From assembly GCF_001005825.1 (NCBI RefSeq), contig NZ_LBHV01000001.1:868001-932000 (forward strand): a stretch of DNA of 64,000 nt. Direction: 5' to 3'. Every line of letters starts with the position of its first letter. Within the stretch, counting starts at the first letter, position 1. Origin of the DNA: Rhizobium sp. LC145 (lineage in GTDB: Bacteria > Pseudomonadota > Alphaproteobacteria > Rhizobiales > Rhizobiaceae). The notes beneath the pieces were generated by a model that saw only the letters and a program-made list of their open reading frames with translations, ran no database searches and was not told where the DNA came from. A program made the position numbers and the translations under genes. Positions 54,265-63,940 of the stretch are shown here, in pieces.

Positions 54265-55164
54265 ATGACACCTCGGGCAACCGGCCTTGTTTTCGCGCTC
54301 ACGGCCGTGACGATCTTCTCGGTCCAGGACGGTATTTCGAAACACCTCGGCACCCATTACCCACCGGTCTTCATCACCATGATGCGCTACTGGGCCTTCG
54401 CAGCCTTCGCAATCCTCCTGGCGATGCGCTCCGCCGGTGGTTTGAGGGCGGCAGCGAGGACGAAACGGCCCTTTCTGCAGATCTCACGCGGGGTAATCCT
54501 GGCCGTCCAGATCGTCGTTGCCATTTCCGCCTTCGCCACGGTCGGGCTTGCCCAAAGCCAGGCGATCTTCCAATCCGCTCCTCTGCTCGTCGCGCTGCTT
54601 TCCGTGCCGATCCTCGGCGAGCAGGTCGGCTGGCGGCGCTGGACCGCGATTGTCGTCGGCTTTGTTGGTGTTCTGCTGATCCTGAAGCCGGAGACGGGCG
54701 GTTTCGACAGCATGGTCCTTCTGCCGATCGCCGGCGCCGTGATCTACAGCTTCTACGCAATCACCACGCGGCTTGCGAGCCGCGACGACCCGGCGATCAC
54801 CAGTTTCTTCTATACCGGCGTGGCCGGCGCTGCCGCCATTACGCTGGCCGGCCCCTTCTACTGGACCACGTTCACGCCGACCGATACCCTGTGGATGCTG
54901 GCGCTCTGTGCCACCGGCATGGTCGGGCACTACCTCCTCATCCGCGCCTTCGATCTCGTGGATGCGGTGATCGTGCAATCCATGTCCTATATCCAGCTGG
55001 TACTGGTCACCTTCATCGGCGTGCTGATCTATGGGGAAACGCTCGGCTTCAACATGGTCGTCGGATCGCTGATCGTCGTGGGCGCCGGGCTTTTCACCAT
55101 CTACCGGGAGGCGCGCGCGGGCCGCACCAGCCAGGCACCGATCGAGCCGCCCGGCGAAATCTAA
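54265..55164 (+). CDS. DMT/EamA-family transporter
   Basis: 299 residues and about 10 helices in two EamA repeats. N-terminal TGLVFALTAVTIFSVQDGISK and the second repeat MVGHYLLIRAFDLVDAV fit the family. The substrate is unknown. It has its own upstream region of 153 bp with the possible GntR site. The next gene, an MFS transporter, is 105 bp further on. Confidence 0.9.
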   Translation: MTPRATGLVFALTAVTIFSVQDGISKHLGTHYPPVFITMMRYWAFAAFAILLAMRSAGGLRAAARTKRPFLQISRGVILAVQIVVAISAFATVGLAQSQAIFQSAPLLVALLSVPILGEQVGWRRWTAIVVGFVGVLLILKPETGGFDSMVLLPIAGAVIYSFYAITTRLASRDDPAITSFFYTGVAGAAAITLAGPFYWTTFTPTDTLWMLALCATGMVGHYLLIRAFDLVDAVIVQSMSYIQLVLVTFIGVLIYGETLGFNMVVGSLIVVGAGLFTIYREARAGRTSQAPIEPPGEI

Positions 55165-55269
55165 GCGCTTGCGATCATCAAATATGGTGATGATTTACCC
55201 CAACAAAACTCGTTTTGGGGAAACCGGCCGCGGCAGTATGATCCGGCACCCGAGTCAGGAGGAGACGTC

Positions 55270-56493
55270 ATGACCCAGGCCGCCCGCCAATCCCTGCCCT
55301 GGCTTATCATCGCCGCGGGTTCGATCATCATCATGCTGACCTTCGGCCCGCGCTCGGCCATGGGCTTCTTCCAGCTTCCGATACTGACCGATACCGGCTG
55401 GGATCGCTCCACCTTCGGGCTTGCCATGGCGATCCAGAACCTTTGCTGGGGGCTGAGCCAGCCCTTCTTCGGCGCGATCGCCGACAAATACGGCACGGGC
55501 CGGGTGCTGACGCTGGCGGGCCTGATCTATGCGGTCGGTCTCATCCTGATGTCGACCGGCCATTCCATTGCCGCGCTCCATATCGGCGGCGGCGTGCTGG
55601 TCGGCTGCGGCGTCGGGGCCGGCTCGCTCGGCACGGTGCTGGCCGCCTTTGCCCGCAATGTCACGCCCCAGCAGCGCTCGCTCGCCTTCGGCATCGGAAC
55701 GGCCGCCGGTTCGGCCGGCATGTTCCTGTTCGCGCCGCTGACCCAGGGGCTGATCTCCGCCTATGGCTGGTCGGATAGCCTCGTCTATCTCGCCGTGCTC
55801 ATGCTGCTGGTGCCCCTGCTCGCCTATCCGCTTCGCGGCAATGCCGCATCGGGCACGCAATCGCAGGCCGAGTTCAAGCAGACGGCGGGCGAGGCGCTCA
55901 GGGAGGCGTTCGGCCACCAGAGCTATCTGCTGCTGGTCTCCGGATTCTTCGTCTGCGGCTTCCAGGTGGCCTTCATCACCGCGCATTTCCCGGCCTATCT
56001 CGGCGATATCGGCATCGACGCCCGTTATGCGGTCATCGCCATGGCGCTGATCGGCTTCTTCAACATCATCGGCTCGCTCGCCGCCGGCGTCATCGCCCAG
56101 CGATATTCCAAGCCCTACTTCCTCGCCTATATCTATATCGCCCGATCGATCGCGGTCACGGCCTTCCTCCTGCTGCCGCAAACGCCGCTTTCGGTCATCG
56201 TCTTCGCGATCGTGATGGGCCTCCTGTGGCTTTCCACCGTGCCGCCGACCAATGCGCTGGTGGCCATCATGTTCGGAACCCGCCATCTCGGCATGCTTGG
56301 CGGCATCGTCTTCCTGTCGCACCAGGTGGGATCGTTCCTCGGTGTGTGGATGGGCGGCTTTCTCTACGATCGCTTCGGCTCCTATGACGTGGTCTGGTGG
56401 CTCGGCGTGGCGCTCGGCATCTTCGCCGCGATCGTCCATTGGCCGATTGCCGAGAAGCCCGTCTCCCGTCCGCTCGCGGCTCAGCCGGCCTGA
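55270..56493 (+). CDS. MFS transporter
   Basis: 407 residues with 12 helices, an oxalate/formate- or monocarboxylate-type MFS by its N-terminal plan ([21 protein letters not shown]). The loop motif [17 protein letters not shown] is present. The gap before it contains CATCA/TGATG and CCCC/GGGG inverted repeats. It overlaps recO at the 3' end by 13 bp on the opposite strand. Confidence 0.9.
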   Translation: MTQAARQSLPWLIIAAGSIIIMLTFGPRSAMGFFQLPILTDTGWDRSTFGLAMAIQNLCWGLSQPFFGAIADKYGTGRVLTLAGLIYAVGLILMSTGHSIAALHIGGGVLVGCGVGAGSLGTVLAAFARNVTPQQRSLAFGIGTAAGSAGMFLFAPLTQGLISAYGWSDSLVYLAVLMLLVPLLAYPLRGNAASGTQSQAEFKQTAGEALREAFGHQSYLLLVSGFFVCGFQVAFITAHFPAYLGDIGIDARYAVIAMALIGFFNIIGSLAAGVIAQRYSKPYFLAYIYIARSIAVTAFLLLPQTPLSVIVFAIVMGLLWLSTVPPTNALVAIMFGTRHLGMLGGIVFLSHQVGSFLGVWMGGFLYDRFGSYDVVWWLGVALGIFAAIVHWPIAEKPVSRPLAAQPA

Positions 56494-57233
56494 CGCTCTT
56501 CACCCTTCGCCATGGCCTTCAGCGCCGCCTGCACGAAACCGTCGCGGGCGGCGTTTTCCGTCAGCCCGCGCGGTTCATAGACATGCCGGTGCAGGAAATA
56601 GCCGGTGAGCCTGAAGGCGGCCGCAAGGCTCTCCCTGTCGGCCGCGACGCCCGCCTCCTCCCCGAGGAATGCCGGCAGGACAAGCATCCGCTCGGCATAG
56701 GGCTCGCCGGCCTGCCGGCAGACGGCTCGGCCGCTCTTCGGCGAGACGTAGACGAGCTCCTCGCGGCTTCCAGTGGCCGCGCATTCCGTGAGATCGAGAC
56801 CGTAGCCGAGATCGTTCAGCACCGCCAATTCGAAGCGGATGAAGAGTTCGCCCGCATCGGCGGGTTGGTCCATGGCTTCCAGGATGATGTCGAGAGCTTC
56901 GAACAGATGCGGGTGCGGATCACGCTCCGGCAGCAGCCGCAAAAGCGCGCCCATGGCCTGCACGCCGTAAACTGCGGTCGCCGTCTCCATCAGCCGGGCA
57001 GCGCGCAGGCGGATCGGCTCCAGCTTGAATTCGCCGAGATGTTCATCGAGCCTCGCACGCCACACCACATCCACATGATTTCCCGGCTGCAGCACCGGCT
57101 GCATGGTCCGCGACCGGCCCGAGCGCACGAGACCAAGATGGCGGCCGCGCGAGCGCGTCATAACCTCGGCGATGACGCTCGTCTCGCCGTGGCGCTTGAC
57201 GCCAAGGATGATCGCTTCGTCCTGCCACTGCAT
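56481..57233 (-). CDS. recO: DNA repair protein RecO
   Basis: Loads RecA at gaps in the RecF pathway. 250 residues from ATG 57233 ([17 protein letters not shown]); a start at 57269 would add 12 residues. OB-fold N-terminus, [11 protein letters not shown] region, then helices. The C-terminal zinc Cys of some RecO proteins are not obvious here. It is separated from era by a small gene on the other strand and a repeat, so it may be outside the era operon. Confidence 0.94.
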   Translation of the reverse strand: MQWQDEAIILGVKRHGETSVIAEVMTRSRGRHLGLVRSGRSRTMQPVLQPGNHVDVVWRARLDEHLGEFKLEPIRLRAARLMETATAVYGVQAMGALLRLLPERDPHPHLFEALDIILEAMDQPADAGELFIRFELAVLNDLGYGLDLTECAATGSREELVYVSPKSGRAVCRQAGEPYAERMLVLPAFLGEEAGVAADRESLAAAFRLTGYFLHRHVYEPRGLTENAARDGFVQAALKAMAKGEERQAG

Positions 57234-57396
57234 GCGGAGATTCAACTTCCTTTCAAACAGATTCAACAATAGCCGATAAGCGCGTCGAACTGAATCGGTT
57301 TCTAAATTCGGCCATCCCTCTCTTCTGTGAGGTCGGGCGGGAACAAATCGCGGGGGATGCGGATTTTCCCGGGAACTTTCCTAACCGGGGGCTCCC

Positions 57397-57762
57397 ATGA
57401 GACATGCTCTTCTTGCCGTTCTGCTTCTTGCATCACCCGCTGCCGCCCAGTCACCGCAACTGGAGCAGGCCTGTGTGGCGGTCGCGAAGAATTTCCTGCT
57501 GGCCCCGGTCCTGAAGACGGGCGTCGTGCAATCCTTCCCGGAACTCGACCCGCCCGGCGCGCGCCTTACCTATACCACCCGCGAAGACGCCAAGCCCACG
57601 GATTTCACCAATGAGATCGAATGCCAGTTCGAACGGGCGAGCGCGCCTTTCGGCCTCACCCGCTTCTGCATCGAGGAGACCTGCTATTCGGCGACCGAAC
57701 AGCAGCCGGAGAACCGTCGCCGCTATGAGGAGGTCAAGGCGCTGATGGCGCGGGGGAAGTAG
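57397..57762 (+). CDS. 121-residue exported protein
   Basis: Signal peptide about 1-18 (LLAVLLLASPAAAQ). The mature part has four Cys (QACVAVA, IECQFE, RFCIEETCYS) suggesting two disulphides. No known family. ATG at 57397 with a GGGGG-rich upstream. It sits inside a minus-strand block and is transcribed alone. The B repeat begins 6 bp after the stop. Confidence 0.75.
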   Translation: MRHALLAVLLLASPAAAQSPQLEQACVAVAKNFLLAPVLKTGVVQSFPELDPPGARLTYTTREDAKPTDFTNEIECQFERASAPFGLTRFCIEETCYSATEQQPENRRRYEEVKALMARGK

Positions 57763-57767
57763 CTATC

Positions 57768-57905
57768 CACCCTCCCCTTGACGGGGAGGGTCGGCACGTA
57801 GTGCCGGGGTGGGGTGAAATTGCCCTGCATTTGCTAACGCGACGATGACACAATAAAGTCACCCCACCCGCCGCTTCGCGGCGACCTCCCCCTCAAGGGG
57901 GAGGT
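57768..57905. repeat. Palindromic intergenic repeat, type B copy 2
   Basis: Same order as 22534-22654: ACCCTCCCC/GGGGAGGGT (57769-57791), CGGCAC-gta-GTGCCG (57792-57806), GGGTGGGGTGA with TCACCCCACCC, GCCGC-ttc-GCGGC, ACCTCCCC/GGGGAGGT. Stem 2 differs from copy 1 (CGGACC) and stem 4 (GCAGC) with both sides changed. Confidence 0.85.
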
Positions 57906-58008
57906 GTTTCCCTGCCGCACCGTCTTCCACCAATCTCAGCAAAGCTTAGAAGCCAGCGCGAGGGGCAATCTTCCCGGCCCGTCGCTTAAGCTCCCGGCGT
58001 TCGTCGCT

Positions 58009-58033
58009 GCAATCGATTCACTGGATCGATTGC
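58009..58033. repeat. Inverted repeat downstream of era
   Basis: GCAATCGAT / ATCGATTGC, 9 bp perfect, loop of 7. A second hairpin CCGC-ttc-GCGG is just beside it (around 58036-58046). Together they lie 23 bp after the era stop and may form the 3' end of that transcript. Confidence 0.6.
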
Positions 58034-58055
58034 TGCCGCTTCGCGGTATCGCTCC

Positions 58056-58994
58056 TCACCCCTTCGGAAACTCGAGCCCCATCTCGCGGAAGCGCTCCGG
58101 ATCGTCGCCCCAGTTCTCGCGCACCTTGACGAACAGGAAGAGGTGCACCGGCTGTTCGAGGATTTCCGACAGCTCCTTGCGGGAAGCGGTGGAGATCGCC
58201 TTGATCGCCTCGCCGCCCTTGCCGAGCGCGATCTTCTTCTGGCTGTCGCGCTCCACATAGATGACCTGCTCGATACGTACCGAGCCGTCCTTGCGCTCTT
58301 CCCATTTCTCCGTTTCCACATGGGAGGAATAGGGAAGCTCCTGATGCAGGCGCAGGAACAGTTTTTCGCGCGTGATCTCGGCGGCGAGCTGGCGCATCGG
58401 CAAATCGGAGATCTGGTCTTCCGGATAATACCAGGGGCCTTCCGGCATGGTCCTGGCGAGATAATCCATCAGGTCCTTGCAACCGGAGCCGGTCGTCGCA
58501 GAAATCATGAAGGTGCGCTCGAAGGGGACGAATTCGTTCGCTGCGGCAGCAAGCTTCAACAGATCTTCGTGCCTGACGCGATCGATCTTGTTGAGCGCCA
58601 GGATCTTAGGCTGGCGCACTTCCTTCAGGCCTTCGAGGATCGCCTCGGCGTCGCCGCGCAAGCCCCGCTCGCTGTCGATCAGGAGCATGATCAGATCGGC
58701 ATCCTTGGCGCCGCCCCAGGCGCTCGTCACCATGGCGCGGTCCAGCCGGCGGCGCGGCTTGAAGATGCCCGGCGTATCCATGAAGACGATCTGGGCATTG
58801 TCATGGATGGCGATGCCGCGCACGATCGCCCGCGTCGTCTGCACCTTGTGGCTGACGATCGAGACCTTTGCGCCGACCAACTGGTTCACCAGGGTCGACT
58901 TGCCGGCATTGGTGGCGCCGATCAGCGCCACGAAGCCGGAGCGCGTGCCGGCGGTATCCTGCTCGCCGGCGCCAGTGTTTTCATTTTCCGTCAT
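58056..58994 (-). CDS. era: GTPase Era
   Basis: Essential GTPase that binds 16S rRNA during 30S assembly. 312 residues. G1 GATNAGKST, G3 DTPGI, G4 NKID and a C-terminal KH domain (near LGKGGEAIKAIST). The ATG at 58994 (MTENENTGAG) is 9 bp after the rnc stop; a TTG at 59003 is weaker. Follows rnc and lepB in one operon. Confidence 0.97.
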   Translation of the reverse strand: MTENENTGAGEQDTAGTRSGFVALIGATNAGKSTLVNQLVGAKVSIVSHKVQTTRAIVRGIAIHDNAQIVFMDTPGIFKPRRRLDRAMVTSAWGGAKDADLIMLLIDSERGLRGDAEAILEGLKEVRQPKILALNKIDRVRHEDLLKLAAAANEFVPFERTFMISATTGSGCKDLMDYLARTMPEGPWYYPEDQISDLPMRQLAAEITREKLFLRLHQELPYSSHVETEKWEERKDGSVRIEQVIYVERDSQKKIALGKGGEAIKAISTASRKELSEILEQPVHLFLFVKVRENWGDDPERFREMGLEFPKG

Positions 58995-59003
58995 ATCAAC
59001 CAA

Positions 59004-59723
59004 TCAATCCGAGGCGGCTGGCTTCTGCCACACACCCTCGCGTTCGAGCATTCTCGTTGCCGCCACCTGTTCGGCGGCTCTTTTGGACCGGTCTATGCCG
59101 GTTTCCGGCGCCACGCCCGGCACTTCCACCGTCACGGTGAAGCGCGGGTCATGATCGGGACCGGAGCGGTCATCGACGCGGTAGGACGGCGTCAGGCCGA
59201 ATTTCGCATGCGCCCATTCCTGCAGTTCGGTCTTGGCGTCGCGCCTCGCGCCATCGGCACGGGCGGCGCGGGCTTGCCAATAGCGCAGGATGAAGGCGCG
59301 TGCCGCCTCCAGCCCACCATCAAGATAGAGCGCGGCGATCAGGCTTTCCACCACATCCGCACGCACATTCATCATCCGCTTGCCGGTAAGCTTCTTGACA
59401 TCCGCGCCGGTGCGGATGAACCGGTGGAGATGCAATTCATCCGCCACATCCGCGCAGCTCTCTGCGCTGACAAGCTGGTTCAAGCGAACCGAAAGCTCGC
59501 CTTCGGCCGCCGTGCGGAACGTGCGAAACAGAAGCTCGGCCACGCAGAGCCCGAGCACGCGATCGCCCAGGAATTCCAGCCTCTCGTAATTCGCGCCCTT
59601 GGCGGAGCCGGTGCTCGCATGGGTGAGAGCCCGGTCAAGCCAGTGCTTGTCAACGAATTCATGGCCGATGGCCACCTCGAGCTGTGCCCTCTCCTCCTCC
59701 GACAGAGCCTTTGCTTTCATCAT
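59004..59723 (-). CDS. rnc: Ribonuclease III
   Basis: Cleaves double-stranded RNA, including rRNA precursors. About 239 residues. The RNase III signature ERLEFLGDRVLG is present, and a dsRNA-binding domain covers about 165-235 (DAKTELQEWAHAKFG to the end). The start overlaps the lepB stop by ATGA (59723); ATG at 59720 is the alternative. Adjacent to era, as usual. Confidence 0.97.
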   Translation of the reverse strand: MMKAKALSEEERAQLEVAIGHEFVDKHWLDRALTHASTGSAKGANYERLEFLGDRVLGLCVAELLFRTFRTAAEGELSVRLNQLVSAESCADVADELHLHRFIRTGADVKKLTGKRMMNVRADVVESLIAALYLDGGLEAARAFILRYWQARAARADGARRDAKTELQEWAHAKFGLTPSYRVDDRSGPDHDPRFTVTVEVPGVAPETGIDRSKRAAEQVAATRMLEREGVWQKPAASD

Positions 59724-60466
59724 CTGACGACCTTGAAGAGCCTCTCCCATCTCATGTTCGCCGGCCACTTCCAGAACTCGCGGAACGAGGTGTCGTTGCC
59801 GATCGAGAAGAAGATGACGCTGGCGCGGCCGATCAGGTTTTCAGCCGGGACGAAGCCGACGTCGAAACGGCTATCGAGGGAATTGTCGCGGTTGTCGCCC
59901 ATGAAGAAATAATGGCCTTCCGGCACGATGAACTCGCGGGTGTTGTCGCCGCGCGAGACGGGCGACTGGTCGAGCGTATCGTAGGTCACGCCGTTGTCCA
60001 GCGTCTCGCGGAAGACCGGCACGTCGGCGCCCGGATCGAGGCGATAATCGGATGTGAAGGTGCCGTCAGCCTGCTTCGGCACCGGCTGGCCGTTGATATA
60101 GAGCACGCCGTCGGTCACCTGGACCCGGTCGCCCGGAAGGCCGACGAGGCGCTTGATATAATCGACGTTCGGATCGGTGGGCAGGCGGAAGACGATCACG
60201 TCTCCACGCTCGGGCTCACTGAATTCGAGGACGCGGCCGGAAAAGAGGTCCGGCGAGAAAGGCAGCGAATATTTCGAATAGCCGTAGGCGAACTTGTTGA
60301 CGAAGATATAGTCTCCGACAAGCAGCGTCGGCATCATCGAACCGGACGGAATTGTGAAAGGCTGGAAGAAGACGGTGCGGATGACCATTGCCAGCAGAAG
60401 CGCCTGAACGATGACTTTGATGTTTTCCCAAAGGGCGTTCTGCTTCTTTTCAACTTTTTCGGACAC
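59720..60466 (-). CDS. lepB: Signal peptidase I
   Basis: Inner-membrane serine protease that removes signal peptides. 248 residues from GTG 60466 (MSEKVEKKQNALWENIK); an ATG at 60547 is possible but adds 27 non-conserved residues. One hydrophobic segment (about 17-36). Catalytic Ser in PSGSMMPTL and Lys in DYIKRLVGLPGD; the conserved MGDNRDNSLDSR box is also present. Confidence 0.96.
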   Translation of the reverse strand: MSEKVEKKQNALWENIKVIVQALLLAMVIRTVFFQPFTIPSGSMMPTLLVGDYIFVNKFAYGYSKYSLPFSPDLFSGRVLEFSEPERGDVIVFRLPTDPNVDYIKRLVGLPGDRVQVTDGVLYINGQPVPKQADGTFTSDYRLDPGADVPVFRETLDNGVTYDTLDQSPVSRGDNTREFIVPEGHYFFMGDNRDNSLDSRFDVGFVPAENLIGRASVIFFSIGNDTSFREFWKWPANMRWERLFKVVR

Positions 60467-60573
60467 GTAACGGGTCTTTCTAATTCGGGCCGCCCATCTA
60501 TCGGCGGGATCGCTGTTTTCTCTAAACGCTTCCAAATGCCGGGGCAATGGCCCTCGTGGCGCGATCTTCGCCT

Positions 60574-60972
60574 CTACGCAGGCAGCGCCTCGATGAGCAC
60601 ATAGGCCTGCGCATAGGGATATTCGTCGGTAATCGTGATGTGGATCACCGGCTTGTGACCCGCCGGCATCATTCCGGAAAGCCGTGTGGCCGCGCCGCCG
60701 GTCAGCACCATCGTGGGCTTGCCGCCGGGCAGGTTGACAACGCCCATATCCTTCCAGAAAACGCCTTGCGCCAGGCCGGTTCCCAGCGCCTTCGAACAGG
60801 CCTCCTTGGCCGCGAAGCGCTTGGCATAGGAGGCGGCGCGGTTCTTGCGGCGATCAGATTTCGCACGCTCGATATCGGTGAAACAGCGATGGGTGAAGCG
60901 CTCGCCGAACCGTTCGATCGATTTCTCCACCCGGCGAATGTCGACGATGTCGCTGCCCAATCCGATGATCAT
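60574..60972 (-). CDS. acpS: Holo-ACP synthase
   Basis: Adds phosphopantetheine to the serine of acyl carrier protein (acpP at 1090-1326). 132 residues. Motifs [11 protein letters not shown] near the N-terminus and [14 protein letters not shown] in the middle, both typical. Starts at 60972. First gene of the acpS-lepB-rnc-era block. Confidence 0.97.
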   Translation of the reverse strand: MIIGLGSDIVDIRRVEKSIERFGERFTHRCFTDIERAKSDRRKNRAASYAKRFAAKEACSKALGTGLAQGVFWKDMGVVNLPGGKPTMVLTGGAATRLSGMMPAGHKPVIHITITDEYPYAQAYVLIEALPA

Positions 60973-61295
60973 GAACTTCCTTTTCCGGACAATATGCCTG
61001 AACCAAAGCGATTAGCTCGCCTGACTTGGCCATTCCTGCCGCCTCAGTCAAGCGTCAGCGGCGTCTCGACCCCCGGACAGAGACATAGGTGATCGCACGG
61101 AAGAGGAAAGCCCGCAACAGCGCGGGCACGTCATGATCCGCGAAGGAAAAGGATGGTCAAGCCACCCGGCAAGGCGGATGAGGGCCGGAGGCCATGAGCC
61201 CCCTAAAAACAAAAGGCCTCGCGTATGTCCCGCGAAGCCCGTGCCGGCGGCGCTGCACGAATGCGCTGCCGCTCTTTTTTCAAGCGACCTGACGA
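60973..61295 (-). other. Gene-free region between acpS and the DUF3563-like gene
   Basis: 323 bp with no convincing gene. It holds the terminator at 61204-61239. The rest, up to acpS, probably carries the acpS-lepB-rnc-era promoter. In several rhizobia pyrE lies between rsh and acpS; no pyrE is here. Confidence 0.55.
61204..61239 (-). terminator. Terminator of the small DUF3563-like gene
   Basis: On the minus strand GGCTTCGCG pairs with CGCGAGGCC (one G-U) around a 7-nt loop, followed by TTTTGTTTTT. Clear minus-strand terminator. Confidence 0.85.
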
Positions 61296-61448
61296 TCAGT
61301 AGTAGGTGCGGAACAGGCCACGGTCGATCTGCCGCTGACGGTATTCGAGGTCGATGCGATCGACGGCGCCGTTCAGGTAAGCGATCTCGCGGTCCTCGGT
61401 GGTGGGGGCGCGAAGGGCGCGGGCAAATTTGCGTACGGATTTCAACAT
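61296..61448 (-). CDS. DUF3563-like small protein
   Basis: 50 residues, ATG at 61448, stop at 61296-61298. Sequence begins MLKSVRKFARALRAPTTED, then EIAYLNGAVDRIDLEYRQ and ends DRGLFRTYY. This amphipathic, charged small protein resembles the DUF3563 family of rhizobia. Function unknown. It has its own terminator and lies between rsh and acpS. Confidence 0.8.
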   Translation of the reverse strand: MLKSVRKFARALRAPTTEDREIAYLNGAVDRIDLEYRQRQIDRGLFRTYY

Positions 61449-61589
61449 GTTCTATCTCTCTTTTCTCTCATATTGCACCGCAATAATATAGGCCCACCGA
61501 AGCCGATCCACCAGCGCCGCGGAAGCTAGTCTGCCTTGCGCTGGAAGCATGGCGGAGAAAAGAGAAGGCTCATTTTTGGGCAGACGCCG

Positions 61590-63806
61590 TCAATCATAGA
61601 CCCGCTTGACGGTGGATATGCAGTCCAGCTCCTTCAATTGAATGAGAAGCTGGTTCAACTGGCGCAGATCCCATACCTCGACATCGATGGTCATCTCGGA
61701 GAAATCCGTGGCAACCCGGCCCATGTCGAGCGAGCGGATGTTGATATCAAGCCGCGCCACCGCCTGCGCAACGGTCGCGAGCGTGCCGGGCTCGTTCAGG
61801 GCGTTGATGACCAGGCGCGCCATGAAGCGTGACTTGTTGGCCTCGTCGAGATCCCAGCGCACGTCGATCCAGCGCTCCGGCTGATCATCAAAATGCTGCA
61901 AGGCCGGAGCCTGGATGGGATAGATGGTGATCCCCTTGTCCTTTTCCATGATGCCGATGATCCGATCTCCCGGGACCGCACCGCTCGGTGCGAAATGGAC
62001 CTCCATATTGCCGGACAGGCCGCGAATGGGCAGCGGATCGGGCCCGGCCTCCTCTTCTTCCGCACCTTCCTTGCGGCGGTCCGGAATCTTGAAGATCATG
62101 CCGGAGGCGCTGCGCATGTTGAACCAGCCCTCGTCGGCCGGCTTCACCGTCACGCGCTCGTCCTTGTAGTCCGGGAATACGGCACGCAGAACATCGAGCG
62201 AGGAAAGCTCGCCGCGCCCGACCGACGCGATCGCGTCCTCGACATCCTTCTGTCCCAGCCGGTGCAGCGCGGGCTTCAGGACGTCACGCGAGAAGACCTT
62301 TCCGGCGCGCTCGAAGGTCCGCTCCAGAATACGGTGGCCGAGGCCGGCATATTGCTTCCGGATCGCCATGCGGGTTGCCCGGCGGATCGCCGCGCGGGCC
62401 TTGCCGGTCACCACGATCTCTTCCCAGGCGGCCGGCGGCACCTGCACGCCGGAGCGGATGATCTCCACCTCGTCGCCGTTGTTGAGGCGCGTGACCAGCG
62501 GCATGATGCGACCGTTGATCTTCGCGCCCACCGTCGTATCGCCGATATTGGTGTGGACCGCATAGGCGAAATCGATCGGCGTCGCACCGCGCGGAAGGGC
62601 GATCAGCTTGCCCTTGGGGGTGAAGCAGAAGACCTGGTCCTGAAAGAGTTCGAGCTTGGTATGCTCGAGGAATTCCTCCGGATTGTCGCCCTCCGCAAGA
62701 GCTTCGATGGTGTGGCGCAGCCAGGAATAGGCGTTGGATTCCTTTGAAAGAAGTTCGCCGTCGCCGCCCTCCCCGTCCTTGTAGAGCGCATGGGCCGCGA
62801 TGCCGTATTCGGCGATCTCATGCATGCGCCTGGTGCGGATCTGCAGCTCGATGCGCTGGCGCGAGGGGCCGACGATCGTGGTATGAATGGAGCGGTAATC
62901 GTTCTGCTTGGGCGTGGAGATATAGTCCTTGAAACGCCCGGGCACGACACGCCAGCGGGTATGAACGATGCCGAGCGCCCGGTAGCAGGAGGGAATATCT
63001 CCCACGACGATGCGGAAGCCGTAGACATCGGAAAGCTGCTCGAAGGAGAGCGACTTCGACTGCATCTTGCGGAATACGGAATACGGCTTCTTCTGCCGCC
63101 CCTTCACCACTGCGTCGATAAGGCCGTTGGCGACCAGCAGGTCCTGCAGCTCGTCCTCGATCTTGGCAATGAGACCTTCGTTGCGGGCCGAAAGCTCGGC
63201 AAGGCGTTTGGTGACGGTCTCGTAGGCTTCCGGGTTCATGTAGCGGAAGGACAGGTCCTCCAGCTCGTCGCGCATGTCCTGCATACCCATGCGGCCGGCG
63301 AGCGGCGCATAGATATCCATGGTCTCCTCGGAGATGCGGGCGCGCTTTTCCTGCGACATGTGCTCCAGCGTGCGCATGTTGTGCAGCCGATCGGCGAGCT
63401 TCACCAGCAGCACGCGCACGTCGTCGGAGATCGCCAGCAGGAGCTTGCGGAGGTTTTCGGCCTGCTTGGCCTTCTTGGTCACCAGGTCGAGGCGCTTGAG
63501 CTTGGTGAGCCCCTCGACCAATCGACCGATATCCTCGCCGAACAGTTCATCGATCTCGGCCCGCGTCGCCGTGGTATCCTCGATGGTATCGTGCAGCAGA
63601 GCCACCGCGATGGTCGACTCGTCGAGATGCATGTCGGTGAGGATCGCCGCCACTTCGAGCGGGTGGGAAATATAGGGATCGCCGCTGGCACGCTTCTGCT
63701 GGCCATGCTTCTGCATGGCGTAGACATAAGCCTTGTTCAAAAGAGCTTCGTTGGCTTCGGGCTTGTACTTCTGCACCCGCTCCACGAGCTCATACTGCCG
63801 CATCAT
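61590..63806 (-). CDS. rsh: Bifunctional (p)ppGpp synthetase/hydrolase
   Basis: Makes and degrades (p)ppGpp in the stringent response. 738 residues: N-terminal HD hydrolase domain (about 25-180; PYISHPLEVAAIL, VALLHDTIEDT), synthetase domain (about 220-350; RFKDYISTPKQNDYRSIHT), TGS domain (about 390-450) and C-terminal ACT domain (about 660-738). Both active sites look intact, so it is the single SpoT/RelA hybrid usual in alphaproteobacteria. Start at 63806 or the next ATG 63803. Confidence 0.97.
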   Translation of the reverse strand: MMRQYELVERVQKYKPEANEALLNKAYVYAMQKHGQQKRASGDPYISHPLEVAAILTDMHLDESTIAVALLHDTIEDTTATRAEIDELFGEDIGRLVEGLTKLKRLDLVTKKAKQAENLRKLLLAISDDVRVLLVKLADRLHNMRTLEHMSQEKRARISEETMDIYAPLAGRMGMQDMRDELEDLSFRYMNPEAYETVTKRLAELSARNEGLIAKIEDELQDLLVANGLIDAVVKGRQKKPYSVFRKMQSKSLSFEQLSDVYGFRIVVGDIPSCYRALGIVHTRWRVVPGRFKDYISTPKQNDYRSIHTTIVGPSRQRIELQIRTRRMHEIAEYGIAAHALYKDGEGGDGELLSKESNAYSWLRHTIEALAEGDNPEEFLEHTKLELFQDQVFCFTPKGKLIALPRGATPIDFAYAVHTNIGDTTVGAKINGRIMPLVTRLNNGDEVEIIRSGVQVPPAAWEEIVVTGKARAAIRRATRMAIRKQYAGLGHRILERTFERAGKVFSRDVLKPALHRLGQKDVEDAIASVGRGELSSLDVLRAVFPDYKDERVTVKPADEGWFNMRSASGMIFKIPDRRKEGAEEEEAGPDPLPIRGLSGNMEVHFAPSGAVPGDRIIGIMEKDKGITIYPIQAPALQHFDDQPERWIDVRWDLDEANKSRFMARLVINALNEPGTLATVAQAVARLDINIRSLDMGRVATDFSEMTIDVEVWDLRQLNQLLIQLKELDCISTVKRVYD

Positions 63807-63940
63807 CCCGAAATAGGTCCCTAATTACTTTCTGAAAAAGAAATGGCGCGCCAATCGTCAGACTGGCGCAGCCATCATAATGCAGACAATCAGATTACGG
63901 CTATAGGATGAACGATTGGTAATCGCCCATGCTATCCTGC

